Both the position numbers and the translations under genes were made by a program. A stretch of DNA of 49,641 bases from the NCBI GenBank assembly GCA_003278705.1, contig QCDR01000012.1, positions 1 to 49,641 on the forward strand. The letters run 5' to 3'. Numbering within the stretch: position 1 is the first letter of the stretch; each line of letters opens with the position of its first letter. Positions 35,570-44,310 of the stretch are shown here, in pieces. The DNA is from Prochlorococcus sp. AG-355-J23. Its GTDB lineage: Bacteria > Cyanobacteriota > Cyanobacteriia > PCC-6307 > Cyanobiaceae. The notes under the pieces were generated by a model. The model was not told where the DNA came from and ran no database searches. It worked only from the letters and a program-made list of their open reading frames with translations.

Positions 35570-36614
35570 GAGATAACTTTTTTAGAATCATCATAGCGTC
35601 TTCTTTAGGATCTTCAGAATTCATTAATTCCGAAACTAGGGCAACTTTTTTAAACCCATTCCTTTTTAAATATGAAATATTATTTGACTTGATTCCACCA
35701 ATAGCAAACCAAGGAATATTTAAATCCTTTGTTAATGTTTTGATATTTTCAATACCTAAAGGTTTTTTATTCTTTTTTGTTGTAGTTTCAAATACTGGTC
35801 CTATTCCTATGTAATCACAACCCTCCTTAAGAGCATTTGAAATATCGATTGCATTATTCGCACTTATACCAATGATTTTTGAATATCCTAATAGTTTTCT
35901 TGCGGTTTTTAAGTCTAAATCGTCTTGCCCGAGATGAATTCCATCCGCGTTAGATGCTAAAGCTATATCAATTCTATCGTTTACGATAAACAAAGAATTA
36001 TATCTTTTACATAGATTTTTAATCTGAATTGCTTCTTGAAGATGATCTTGATCAGTTCCCGTTTTAAATCTATGTTGAATAATTCTTACTCCCGCAATTA
36101 AAATATCTTCTATTATTTCTAATAAATTTTCTTTATGATCTGTGATTACATATAAGTCATTTTCTTTTAATATTTCCTCCGAATTCTTACACTTGCTATA
36201 ATTCAATAAGTCAATTTCAATAGTATAAATTTCATATCTAATTTCCGAAGCGATTTTTGAAAGCTCATAATTCTGAAGCCTTGAGAATTCTTCTATGACT
36301 CTTAATGCTTCTTGAACTCGGGCTGAATTAGAACTTATAATTTGCTCAGAAGTTTTTCTGTTGAATTGCTCTTGATGACTCAATCCTTTACATTTGTCCT
36401 CAATGTGATTTCTAGATTGTTTATAAACTTCTAAATGATTTTTTCCTAAAATTTGTCTAAAATTTTTAATCTTTTCAACATATTTTTCTTTGCCTAGGCC
36501 AAATCTAGCCCAATCCTCTAATACTCTTAGTCCTTCTCTGGCTCTATCTAGATTAGCGTCAATAATTTGATGAATTCTTAAATCTTCAGCGTCTTTAGGA
36601 TTGGAATTTAGCAT
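35559..36614 (-). CDS. thiE: Thiamine-phosphate synthase with N-terminal ThiD2-like domain
   Basis: Joins the pyrimidine and thiazole moieties to give thiamine phosphate. The C-terminal half (about 145-351) is the ThiE barrel: LYVITDHKE, GVRIIQHRFK, FIVNDRIDIALASNADGIHLGQ with DDLD following, IGISANNA, YIGIGPVFETTTKK and AIGGIK. The N-terminal 140 residues (IDANLDRAREGLRVLEDWAR near 16-35) form the extra domain of the ThiD2 type seen in cyanobacterial ThiE. 351 residues is the usual fused length. It is followed by thiS and preceded by ribF (7 bases). Confidence 0.95.
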   Translation of the reverse strand: MLNSNPKDAEDLRIHQIIDANLDRAREGLRVLEDWARFGLGKEKYVEKIKNFRQILGKNHLEVYKQSRNHIEDKCKGLSHQEQFNRKTSEQIISSNSARVQEALRVIEEFSRLQNYELSKIASEIRYEIYTIEIDLLNYSKCKNSEEILKENDLYVITDHKENLLEIIEDILIAGVRIIQHRFKTGTDQDHLQEAIQIKNLCKRYNSLFIVNDRIDIALASNADGIHLGQDDLDLKTARKLLGYSKIIGISANNAIDISNALKEGCDYIGIGPVFETTTKKNKKPLGIENIKTLTKDLNIPWFAIGGIKSNNISYLKRNGFKKVALVSELMNSEDPKEDAMMILKKLSHEN

Positions 36615-36621
36615 TTATAAT

Positions 36622-37545
36622 TTAATTTTTGTAGTTTTTAAAAATTTTCAGAGCATTATCTCTATCTTTTTTAATTTGATTAGAAAGTTGATCTAAATTT
36701 TCGAACTTGATTTGAGATCTAAGTTTTTCAACTGGTTCAACAGATAGATTTAAACCATATAGATCGATATCTTTATTTATTAAATGAACTTCAACTGCAG
36801 AAGGCAATAAAGGATTTATTGTTGGTTGAGAGCCAAGATTCATAACAGATTCAATTTTTTTGTTGGAATTTTCTATGGTTGTCCAAGATGCGTAAACTCC
36901 TTCTCCAGGTAATAATTTTCTGCCATCTATTTCAAGATTTGCGGTAGGCCATCCTATACTTTTTCCAATTCCTTTACCTTTAACAACTTTCCCATTAAAA
37001 CTATAAGGCCTATTAAGAATTTTGAAAGCATTTTTCAGATCACTTTTCTCTAATAGATCTCTTATTCTGCTGCTGCTTATTCTCCCTTCCTTGTCTTCTA
37101 AAATTGGAATAATTTTTAGCTTAATATCAGTATCCTTAATCATATTTTTTATTGTATTTATATCTCCACTTCTTCTGAAACCAAATTTAAAATTAGCACC
37201 TACAGAAATGTTTTTTGCTTGTAATTGATTTATCAAAATATCTCTTACGAATCTTTCGGCACTTAATTTGGATAGTTTCATATCAAAAGGAATCAGAACT
37301 AATTGTTCAATCCCCAGATCTTCAAGAATAGATAGTTTTTCATTAGGGAGATCAAGTCTAAGACGCATCTCTTTGTAAAGAACTTCTCGGGGATGAGGCC
37401 AGAAGCTTGCAATTGTTGGGGTATATTGATTTTCTTCAACTACACTTTTTATTAATTGTCTGTGGCCAGCATGAAGGCCATCAAAACTTCCAATAGCTAT
37501 TGAGGTGGGATTCTTAACTTCAGATGGCGATATTAAAGAGATCAA
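36622..37545 (-). CDS. ribF: Bifunctional riboflavin kinase / FAD synthetase
   Basis: Makes FMN and FAD from riboflavin. The N-terminal FMN adenylyltransferase domain shows AIGSFDGLHAGHRQLIKSV (about 16-34) and ISSSRIRDLL near 156-165. The C-terminal flavokinase domain has KGKGIGKSIGWPTANLEID (about 190-208) and GVYASWTTI. 307 residues is normal. Head of the ribF-thiE-thiS run on the minus strand, divergent from the DUF3611 gene. Confidence 0.95.
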   Translation of the reverse strand: MISLISPSEVKNPTSIAIGSFDGLHAGHRQLIKSVVEENQYTPTIASFWPHPREVLYKEMRLRLDLPNEKLSILEDLGIEQLVLIPFDMKLSKLSAERFVRDILINQLQAKNISVGANFKFGFRRSGDINTIKNMIKDTDIKLKIIPILEDKEGRISSSRIRDLLEKSDLKNAFKILNRPYSFNGKVVKGKGIGKSIGWPTANLEIDGRKLLPGEGVYASWTTIENSNKKIESVMNLGSQPTINPLLPSAVEVHLINKDIDLYGLNLSVEPVEKLRSQIKFENLDQLSNQIKKDRDNALKIFKNYKN

Positions 37546-37613
37546 AAGATTACGTGCAATTTTATGATTTTAGTGGCAAATTTGGATTGATAACAGTTTA
37601 TTCAATCAAATGA

Positions 37614-38147
37614 ATGTCTGACAAAATGGATTTTCAGTCCCTTTCATTTGGAATGCGGCGCATTGGATGGATACGCTTTTGGGTTCAGTCCATTTTAGGT
37701 GTTGTTGTTGCAGCTGTTTTGATTTTTTCAAATGTTGTAAATAACAGCGAAGGACAGCTTGGCTTAGCACCTGGTCTATCCCTTACAACAATTTCCCTGA
37801 TTTTACTACTTTTTAGTCTTTGGCAAGGTTGGTTAATAGTTAGAACAGGAAGAGCAATTGCAAGCAACGCAAGACCCTCAAGAGGACAAACCGGTAAATT
37901 GATAAAACGAGGACTTATAGTTGATTTATTTGGAATTTTGTTTGGATTAATTGGATATCAAGCTCTTATGGGAGCCTTATTCATACAAGCATCCTCTCAA
38001 ACAACTGGACAATTGATAACAGCGACATCTGATATCCCAATTACTGGTCTTGAAATATTATCAGTTCTCAGTAACACGCAAGTTATCGCTGCTCATTTTT
38101 TTGGACTTTGCTTTTCTTTATGGCTTTTAAGAAGGATTTACAAATGA
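37614..38147 (+). CDS. DUF3611 / Tic21-like membrane protein
   Basis: Four-span membrane protein of 177 residues resembling the cyanobacterial DUF3611 family, related to plastid Tic21/PIC1, which is linked to chloroplast protein import or iron transport. Visible features are [22 protein letters not shown] (about 13-34; a second part of span 1), [21 protein letters not shown] near 59-79, [20 protein letters not shown] near 102-121 and a last span ([19 protein letters not shown]). Its 3' end overlaps convergent surE by 21 bases. Function in bacteria is not settled. Confidence 0.75.
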   Translation: MSDKMDFQSLSFGMRRIGWIRFWVQSILGVVVAAVLIFSNVVNNSEGQLGLAPGLSLTTISLILLLFSLWQGWLIVRTGRAIASNARPSRGQTGKLIKRGLIVDLFGILFGLIGYQALMGALFIQASSQTTGQLITATSDIPITGLEILSVLSNTQVIAAHFFGLCFSLWLLRRIYK

Positions 38148-38936
38148 ATTATTAATTTTAGGTAAGTCATCTAAATTACCTCTCCAAAATAAATCTGGTT
38201 CTACAGGTGTAAGAGATATTTTATTTTCTTGTATTTGAGATACATCACTGGGCCAATTCTTAGGACCGTAACCTTTCGATTTAAGATCTAAAACAACTTC
38301 TCCTGCTAACCAATAATAATCATCACCCCTCGGGTCTTCCCTTTTGGAAAATTGATTTTTATATTTTCTTACCGATAATCGTGTCCAGGATAATTCTTTT
38401 ATCTTGTTTTTTTCGCAGGGGGGTATGTTCAAATTTAATAAAAGTGCAGCTGGCCAACTATCGTTAATTGCTTGTTCGGCAATATTCATTGCAATTTCTC
38501 CAGCATATTCAAAATTCTTCCATTTAAAACTAGCAACACTTATTGCCATAGAAGGAATATTTTCTAAAGTGCCTTCCATGGCTGCTGCAACAGTGCCTGA
38601 ACAAAAAATATCTGTTCCTAAATTGGGCCCGTGATTTATTCCAGATAGAATTAGATCAGGTTTATTGTCCAAGAGTTCAGATAGTGCTAATTTGACACAA
38701 TCAGCAGGTGTGCCGGAACATCCCCAAGCTTCAATTCCTTCTCCAAATAATTCGTCAGCTTTTTCTACTCTTAATGGGGATTGTAAAGTAAGACCATGAC
38801 CAGTAGCTGATCTTTCTTGGTCAGGACATACTACTGTTACCTTATGTCCTCTTTTTTTGGCTGATTTTGCTAAGGCTCTTATCCCTGCTGCGAAAACCCC
38901 ATCATCATTGCTAATTAATATATTTAACGGTTTCAT
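38127..38936 (-). CDS. surE: 5'/3'-nucleotidase SurE
   Basis: Metal-dependent survival-type nucleotidase acting on nucleoside monophosphates. The N-terminal active site [15 protein letters not shown] (D11, D12) is followed by [18 protein letters not shown] [19 protein letters not shown] near 36-54. The metal and substrate loops [11 protein letters not shown] and [20 protein letters not shown] (about 98-117) are present. 269 residues. Divergent from pheS (68 bases). Confidence 0.96.
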   Translation of the reverse strand: MKPLNILISNDDGVFAAGIRALAKSAKKRGHKVTVVCPDQERSATGHGLTLQSPLRVEKADELFGEGIEAWGCSGTPADCVKLALSELLDNKPDLILSGINHGPNLGTDIFCSGTVAAAMEGTLENIPSMAISVASFKWKNFEYAGEIAMNIAEQAINDSWPAALLLNLNIPPCEKNKIKELSWTRLSVRKYKNQFSKREDPRGDDYYWLAGEVVLDLKSKGYGPKNWPSDVSQIQENKISLTPVEPDLFWRGNLDDLPKINNSFVNPS

Positions 38937-39004
38937 TAATCAACACATTTTATTTATGGACGATATTTGAGTAAAATAAAACAATACCTATTTTTACTAT
39001 ATCA

Positions 39005-40012
39005 GTGAGTCAAATTGAATCATTAAGTCAAATTGAGGAAAAACTAAATAATCTTTCTCTAACAGCAAAAAATAATATAGATAATTCTAATACTCATGAA
39101 GAACTGGATCAATTGAGAGTTTCATTGCTAGGGAAAAAAGGTGATTTATCAATTATCTTGAAAACAATGGGTCTATTATCTGCTACTGATAGACCAATTA
39201 TTGGCCAGAAGGCAAATTTAATAAAGATAAATTTGCAAGAACTAATAACTCAAAGAAAAAATAAACTAAACAGCGAAGCCTTAGATAAAAAGATTAAAAA
39301 AGAAAAAATTGATGTAACTATCCCTTCAATTGGAACACCCCCTGGGAATAAACATCCTTTGATTTCAACTCAAGACGAAATAATAGATATTTTTTGTGGT
39401 TTAGGCTATTCAGTTGAAAGTGGCCCTGAAATAGAAACTGATTTTTATAATTTTGAGTCTCTCAACATACCCAAAAATCATCCTGCAAGAGATATGCAGG
39501 ATACTTTCTACTTAGATGAAAATCGACTTTTAAGGACCCATACTTCTCCTGTACAGATAAGGTACTTAGAGAAAAATCCTCCTCCAGTAAGAATTATTGC
39601 TCCCGGGAGAGTATATAGGAGAGATGCAGTAGATGCTACTCATTCCCCTGTATTTAATCAGGTTGAGGTTTTATGTATCGACCAAGACATTAATTTTAGT
39701 CATTTAAGAGGAACAGTTCTTACATTTTTAAAGAACTTTTTTGGAGATATTCCTGTAAGATTTAGAGCTAGTTATTTCCCATTTACTGAACCTTCAGCAG
39801 AAGTAGACGTCCAGTGGAAAGGTAAATGGCTGGAAGTAATGGGCTGTGGAATGGTCGATCCAAAGGTCTTAGAAAAATTAGGAATAGATTCTGAGAAATG
39901 GACTGGTTTTGCAGCAGGATTAGGAGTTGAGAGGTTTTGTATGGTGAGACATCAAATTGACGACATCAGAAAATTTTATACAAATGATATTAGATTCTTA
40001 GAACAGTTCTAA
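39005..40012 (+). CDS. pheS: Phenylalanyl-tRNA synthetase alpha subunit
   Basis: Catalytic class II subunit charging tRNA-Phe. The N-terminal 90 residues are coiled coil ([16 protein letters not shown]). The catalytic core shows [13 protein letters not shown] near 177-189, [19 protein letters not shown] near 202-220 (motif 2), [12 protein letters not shown] and motif 3, [18 protein letters not shown] with KFY following. 335 residues is normal. GTG start at 39005. The beta subunit is elsewhere. Confidence 0.97.
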   Translation: MSQIESLSQIEEKLNNLSLTAKNNIDNSNTHEELDQLRVSLLGKKGDLSIILKTMGLLSATDRPIIGQKANLIKINLQELITQRKNKLNSEALDKKIKKEKIDVTIPSIGTPPGNKHPLISTQDEIIDIFCGLGYSVESGPEIETDFYNFESLNIPKNHPARDMQDTFYLDENRLLRTHTSPVQIRYLEKNPPPVRIIAPGRVYRRDAVDATHSPVFNQVEVLCIDQDINFSHLRGTVLTFLKNFFGDIPVRFRASYFPFTEPSAEVDVQWKGKWLEVMGCGMVDPKVLEKLGIDSEKWTGFAAGLGVERFCMVRHQIDDIRKFYTNDIRFLEQF

Positions 40013-40082
40013 TAGTATTTAATTCTTAAATTAGGATTGTCCATCAAATTAGTTTAAGATAGTCCTAGTTTTAATTTTTTGA

Positions 40083-40991
40083 TTGGTACGTAAAGCAGGG
40101 CTAATCGTTAATGATGGAAAGGAACTAGCTGTTCAAACCGCAACTTCTGTACAGAAAAAATTGGAAAAATCTAATTTTGAAGTTGTAAGAGTTAGTAGCT
40201 CTGGAGGGATGGTTGGTTTCGCAAATCCTGATCAACATGTTCGTCCTATGGGATATACAAATTGTGTTCCCGAGGGATTTGATTCATCAATTGAATTTGC
40301 AATTGTTCTTGGAGGAGATGGTACTGTGCTTTCTGCTGCAAGGCAAACGGCACCTGCTAAAATTCCAATTCTTACAATAAATACTGGTCATTTAGGATTT
40401 CTAGCGGAAGCTTATTTATCTAACTTAGATGAGGCTATAGATAAAATTATTGCTGGAAATTGGGATATTGAAGAAAGAACTTGCTTTATCGTTAGTGTAA
40501 TGAGGAATGATCAGAGGAGATGGGAGTCTCTTTGTCTTAATGAGATGGCTCTTCATAGAGAACCTCTAACAAGTATGTGTCACTTTGAGATTTCTATTGG
40601 GCGACATGCTCCTGTGGATATTTCCGCTGATGGAGTAATTTTATCTACTCCAACTGGTTCTACCGCCTATTCTTTAAGTGCTGGAGGACCAGTTATAACG
40701 CCTGATTGTCCAGTCGTGCAATTAACTCCAATTGCTCCACATTCGTTGGCATCTAGGGCATTGGTTTTTAATGATTCAGAGCCAGTAACTGTTTTTCCTG
40801 CAACTCCTGAAAGGTTAGTAATGGTTGTTGATGGAAATGCAGGTTGTTATGTTTGGCCTGAAGACAGGGTTTTAATAAGAAAAAGTAAACACTCAGTAAA
40901 ATTTATTAGACTTGAAGACCACGAATTTTTCCAAGTTTTAAGAAATAAATTAGGTTGGGGGTTGCCCCATGTTGCTAAACCTGACAAATAA
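40083..40991 (+). CDS. nadK: NAD(+) kinase
   Basis: Phosphorylates NAD to NADP. The GGDG motif ([14 protein letters not shown]) is at 77-80 and [11 protein letters not shown] near 100-110; a NE-type [11 protein letters not shown] and [20 protein letters not shown] complete the active site. 302 residues. The start is TTG at 40083. Cyanobacteria usually carry two NAD kinase paralogues; this is one of them and I do not assign which. An imperfect hairpin lies between pheS and this gene. Confidence 0.95.
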   Translation: MVRKAGLIVNDGKELAVQTATSVQKKLEKSNFEVVRVSSSGGMVGFANPDQHVRPMGYTNCVPEGFDSSIEFAIVLGGDGTVLSAARQTAPAKIPILTINTGHLGFLAEAYLSNLDEAIDKIIAGNWDIEERTCFIVSVMRNDQRRWESLCLNEMALHREPLTSMCHFEISIGRHAPVDISADGVILSTPTGSTAYSLSAGGPVITPDCPVVQLTPIAPHSLASRALVFNDSEPVTVFPATPERLVMVVDGNAGCYVWPEDRVLIRKSKHSVKFIRLEDHEFFQVLRNKLGWGLPHVAKPDK

Positions 40992-41004
40992 TAATTATTA
41001 AAAT

Positions 41005-42279
41005 TTATTTTTTGCCTTTTAATAGAAAAATAGGATTATTTGGTTCTAGTCTCATACCCTCTGCAATACTTAAGCTTTTATAGGTCTGAATTAAATTTAA
41101 ATTTGTTTTGAAATTTTTATCCTCTAACTCCTCTTTCAATTCTTTAATAGTTTGAATATCAATTATTGGGATAACTATAATGTCTCCAATATCCATACCT
41201 TGAGCTAGTTTATTAATAATCTTGAGTTTAGTTTTTTTATCGCATCCTCCAATTATTAATCTATTAGGGTTTTCAAAAGAACTTAGAATTCTCTTGTTAA
41301 AGATATTATTTATATCTTCCTCAAGTATAAATTTTGGTTTAACACCAAGCCTTTCTGAGTTTTCTTGTATTAATGCCTTTGAGCCAAACCTTTTATCGAT
41401 ACAAAACAAATCTAAGCTAGGCCTTAATTTTAATGCCTCTAAACCAATTGACCCACAACCTGCTCCTATATCCCATATTACACCATTTCTTGGGAGCTCT
41501 AGATCAGCTAAGATTTGAACACGAACCTCCCTTTTAGTTAATAAGTTTGGTCTATCATCAAAAGTCTTAAAAATATGGTCACTGATTCCGAAAAGAGGGA
41601 GATTATCAATTGAGTAATTTTTCTTTGTTTTTGTAAGAACAACAATGTTTAAACTTGATATATCAGAGGGTAATGATTGTTTAAGATTTAATTTTCTTAT
41701 ATTTTCTTTGTCGAAGCCTATTTCTTCACAGAGCCAAAAATCATAGAAGTTAATCAGATTTAATTCTGATAAGGTTTCTTTAATTATTTCTAAACTCTTA
41801 TTATTTGAATCTGTAATAATAGCCAAACTTGAAGGCCTTGCTTTAAGAGCCTCAACTAACTTGGTAGGATCTCTGCCGTGAATACTAACATTAACAGTAT
41901 CTTGCCACGGAATCTTTAACTTACTAAATGCTAATTGAATGCAAGTATTTGAAGGGTAGAAATTTAATTCATCTTTTGAAAAATTTTCTAGTAATATTCT
42001 CCCAATTCCAAACCAAAGTGGATCTCCTCTAGAAATTAAAATAACATCAGTTTTTTGTGATCTAAGCCAGTTAATAAGTTCGTTATTACTTTTGCTCGAA
42101 AAAAATGATTTCTTTCTTAATAAATTATTTTCGCTCCATGATTTTATTTCTTCAAAATATGAATTTGGAACTGCAATAGAAACTGTCTCTTGCAATAGAT
42201 TTTGTAATTTGAAAGATAGATCCTCAAATTTATAAGAATTAATTCCTACTACATGAATTTTTCTTTTTTTTTCAGTCAT
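41005..42279 (-). CDS. cobL: Precorrin-6Y C5,15-methyltransferase (CbiE-CbiT fusion)
   Basis: Bifunctional cobalamin-pathway enzyme that methylates C5 and C15 and decarboxylates the corrin. The N-terminal CbiE domain (about 1-210) includes DVILISRGDPLWFGIGRIL, a tetrapyrrole methylase signature, and SIHGRDPTKLVEAL. The C-terminal CbiT domain (about 235-424) is a Rossmann methyltransferase with GVIWDIGAGCGSIGLEAL near 263-280. 424 residues equals the fused form. Stands alone on the minus strand between nadK and a small plus-strand gene. Confidence 0.93.
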   Translation of the reverse strand: MTEKKRKIHVVGINSYKFEDLSFKLQNLLQETVSIAVPNSYFEEIKSWSENNLLRKKSFFSSKSNNELINWLRSQKTDVILISRGDPLWFGIGRILLENFSKDELNFYPSNTCIQLAFSKLKIPWQDTVNVSIHGRDPTKLVEALKARPSSLAIITDSNNKSLEIIKETLSELNLINFYDFWLCEEIGFDKENIRKLNLKQSLPSDISSLNIVVLTKTKKNYSIDNLPLFGISDHIFKTFDDRPNLLTKREVRVQILADLELPRNGVIWDIGAGCGSIGLEALKLRPSLDLFCIDKRFGSKALIQENSERLGVKPKFILEEDINNIFNKRILSSFENPNRLIIGGCDKKTKLKIINKLAQGMDIGDIIVIPIIDIQTIKELKEELEDKNFKTNLNLIQTYKSLSIAEGMRLEPNNPIFLLKGKK

Positions 42280-42328
42280 GAATAATTAAAAGAAACTTAT
42301 CTATTTGAATGTTTTATTAAATTATCTT

Positions 42329-42610
42329 ATGATTATCCGAGCTTTCATAATAAATCAATTGTCTGAAAGAAGAAAGAGATTACATGATTTATTATTAACT
42401 CTAATAAATAAAGATAGTGAATTTGAGTTTATTGAAGAAGATTCTAGCGATTTAACATCTAGCTATTCCGAAAAAGACACTTTGAATTTATCTCGAGTTA
42501 TAGAAAAAAATCGTAAAATAATCAAAAGATATCAAGCTATTGTAAGAACAGCTGTTACTCTTGATGCCCTGATGGATTCTGAAAATGAAGAAAATTACAA
42601 AATCAAATAA
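42329..42610 (+). CDS. Small charged protein of unknown function
   Basis: From the ATG at 42329 the protein has 93 residues, starting MIIRAFIINQLSERRKRLHD. It is helical and charged, with an acidic Ser-rich centre (FIEEDSSDLTSSYSEKD) and a C-terminal helix (NRKIIKRYQAIVRTAVTLDA). No motif is recognised. An alternative TTG start at 42305 adds 8 residues. Its end overlaps the next gene by 26 bases, so the two are probably co-expressed. Confidence 0.7.
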   Translation: MIIRAFIINQLSERRKRLHDLLLTLINKDSEFEFIEEDSSDLTSSYSEKDTLNLSRVIEKNRKIIKRYQAIVRTAVTLDALMDSENEENYKIK

Positions 42611-43085
42611 AAATATTTTTTTAAACAAAATATTACCTTTACTTTTACTACTATCCTTTATTTTTAACCCATTAAAAGTATCCGCAGAAGTTGCAGAAAC
42701 AGAAATAAATGGGGAATTTATGAATGCCAGCAGTGAGTTTCTAAGAGATTTGGATTTTGAAACTTGGCAATTAGTTGCCTATAAATCACCTCTTTTTGAA
42801 GATAAATTGATCTTGAGAGTAATAGGATATCCAGGAAATCTTAGGATTGATCATCCCACTGACTTGAGGGTTGAATCAGGGAGAAAACAGTGGCTTTTAG
42901 ATGATAAAACATTACTTAATGTTGAATTAGCAAATGATGGAAGACAAGCTGCAGCAGAATTCGATCTTGATGAATTGATTAAAAATTTAGATAAAAATAG
43001 ACCATTAAGATTATCTTTGTCGGGAGTCTTTTCTGAGTTACCTGTTCCTCCTTTTGTTGTTAAAGAATGGAGATCACTAAACTGA
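42585..43085 (+). CDS. Exported cyanobacterial protein, DUF3122-like
   Basis: The 166 residues begin with a signal peptide (LPLLLLLSFIFNPLKVSA, cleavage likely after residue 34, before EVAETEIN). The mature domain has strand-rich segments ETWQLVAYKSPLFEDKLILR and RVIGYPGNLRIDHPTDLRV, then ELPVPPFVVKEWRSL at the end. It resembles the cyanobacterial DUF3122 family by memory; I cannot confirm that. Role unknown, probably periplasmic or lumenal. It lies 9-15 bases before ribD. Confidence 0.65.
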   Translation: MKKITKSNKNIFLNKILPLLLLLSFIFNPLKVSAEVAETEINGEFMNASSEFLRDLDFETWQLVAYKSPLFEDKLILRVIGYPGNLRIDHPTDLRVESGRKQWLLDDKTLLNVELANDGRQAAAEFDLDELIKNLDKNRPLRLSLSGVFSELPVPPFVVKEWRSLN

Positions 43086-43100
43086 ATTTGACTTTTGGAG

Positions 43101-44195
43101 ATGACTGAAAAAAATGTAAGCCATATAAAATGGATGAAAAGAGCAATCTTTTTGGCTTCTTTAGGAAAAAATTCAACAAGTCCTAACCCTAGGGTGGGAG
43201 CAGTGATAATTGATAAAAATGGAAAGCTTATTGCAGAAGGATTTCATTACAAGGCTGGCATGCCCCATGCTGAAGCGATGGCTTTTAATAATTTAAAAAA
43301 AGATCCCAAAGGTGGATCAATTTATGTAAATCTTGAACCTTGCTGTCACCAAGGTAGAACACCTCCATGTGTAGATAAAGTGATATCCTCTGGGATAAAA
43401 AAGGTTTTTATATCTATTGAAGACCCTGATACAAGAGTAGCTGGTAAAGGTATTAAGCTGCTAAAAGAAGCTGGAATACAAGTTCACTTAGGATTATGTA
43501 AAAAAGAATCTTTAGAATTAAATAAGGCTTTTATTCATAGGAATATTACTAAAAAGGCATTTGGCGTTCTTAAATGGGCAATGAGTATTGATGGAAGAAT
43601 AGCTTTAAAAAATGGGAAAAGTAAATGGATTACTAATCAAGAATCAAGGTCATTAGTACACTCTTTCAGAGCAGAATTTGATGCAATAATCATTGGTGGA
43701 AACACATTAAGGAAAGATAATCCGCTTTTGACTACCAGAGGGGGGGGAAATCCTGAGCCTTTGCGGGTTGTGTTTACAAAAAGTTTAGACCTGCCATTAA
43801 AATCTAATCTTTGGGATTGTAATAAGGCAAAAACATTAGTTATTTATGATTCTTCAACAGCAAATGAAACCTACCTCACTAGGATTCCAAAGTCTGTTGA
43901 AGTTGAAAAGGTATCATCAGATAATCCAGAGTTAATTGCAAAAATACTAGCTAAAAGAGGATGTAATAATGTTTTGTGGGAATGTGGCCCTCGATTGGCT
44001 ACTGCAGCTATTAAATCTAATTGTATTCAGGAGATTATAACTTTTATTGCTCCAAAAATTTTAGGCGGAGAAAATAGTATGAATCCCCTTGGGGATTTTG
44101 AGTTTGGAGAAATGGATGAAATTATAAAATTAAGCGAATCTCAGGTTAGTTTGATTGGCAATGATATATGTGTTAAGAGTTTATTCAAAAATTAA
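43101..44195 (+). CDS. ribD: Riboflavin biosynthesis deaminase/reductase RibD
   Basis: Performs the pyrimidine deamination and ribose reduction steps of riboflavin synthesis. Numbered from the ATG at 43101 (364 residues), the deaminase zinc site is H56-A-E58 (GMPHAEAMAF) with PCCHQGRTPPC at 80-90. The reductase domain (about 150-364) contains LKWAMSIDGRIAL, DAIIIGGNTLRKDNPLLT and LWECGPRLATAAI. A TTG 6 bases upstream, inside a GGAG-containing leader, could add two residues. RibF is encoded at 36622-37545. Confidence 0.95.
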   Translation: MTEKNVSHIKWMKRAIFLASLGKNSTSPNPRVGAVIIDKNGKLIAEGFHYKAGMPHAEAMAFNNLKKDPKGGSIYVNLEPCCHQGRTPPCVDKVISSGIKKVFISIEDPDTRVAGKGIKLLKEAGIQVHLGLCKKESLELNKAFIHRNITKKAFGVLKWAMSIDGRIALKNGKSKWITNQESRSLVHSFRAEFDAIIIGGNTLRKDNPLLTTRGGGNPEPLRVVFTKSLDLPLKSNLWDCNKAKTLVIYDSSTANETYLTRIPKSVEVEKVSSDNPELIAKILAKRGCNNVLWECGPRLATAAIKSNCIQEIITFIAPKILGGENSMNPLGDFEFGEMDEIIKLSESQVSLIGNDICVKSLFKN

Positions 44196-44225
44196 ATTCT
44201 TTGGATATTTTTGATGGGTCAAAGT

Positions 44226-44235
44226 ACCGTACGGT
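44226..44235. promoter_or_regulatory. Palindrome upstream of ftsH, possible regulator site
   Basis: ACCGTACGGT is a perfect 10-bp palindrome, extended by AG/CT at one further step (44223-44238 with one mismatch per side). It is GC-rich against an AT-rich background and sits 48 bases upstream of the ftsH -10 element. The bound factor, if any, is unknown. Confidence 0.35.
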
Positions 44236-44282
44236 TCTTACCCAAAAAAAACAATGCACATACGGAATCTCTTCGTTTAGTT

Positions 44283-44288
44283 TATAAT
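44283..44288 (+). promoter_or_regulatory. -10 element of ftsH
   Basis: TATAAT lies 22 bases before the ftsH ATG (44311), predicting a short leader of about 16 bases. No good -35 hexamer is present. Confidence 0.45.
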
Positions 44289-44310
44289 AGTTTCAAAATA
44301 GATTTCAACT

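Noticed and set aside
40033..40066. Imperfect hairpin between pheS and nadK as terminator or attenuator
   Set aside because: The 9 pairs include two G-U wobbles and a 16-base loop; a T-rich stretch follows, but the support is too weak to list as a feature.
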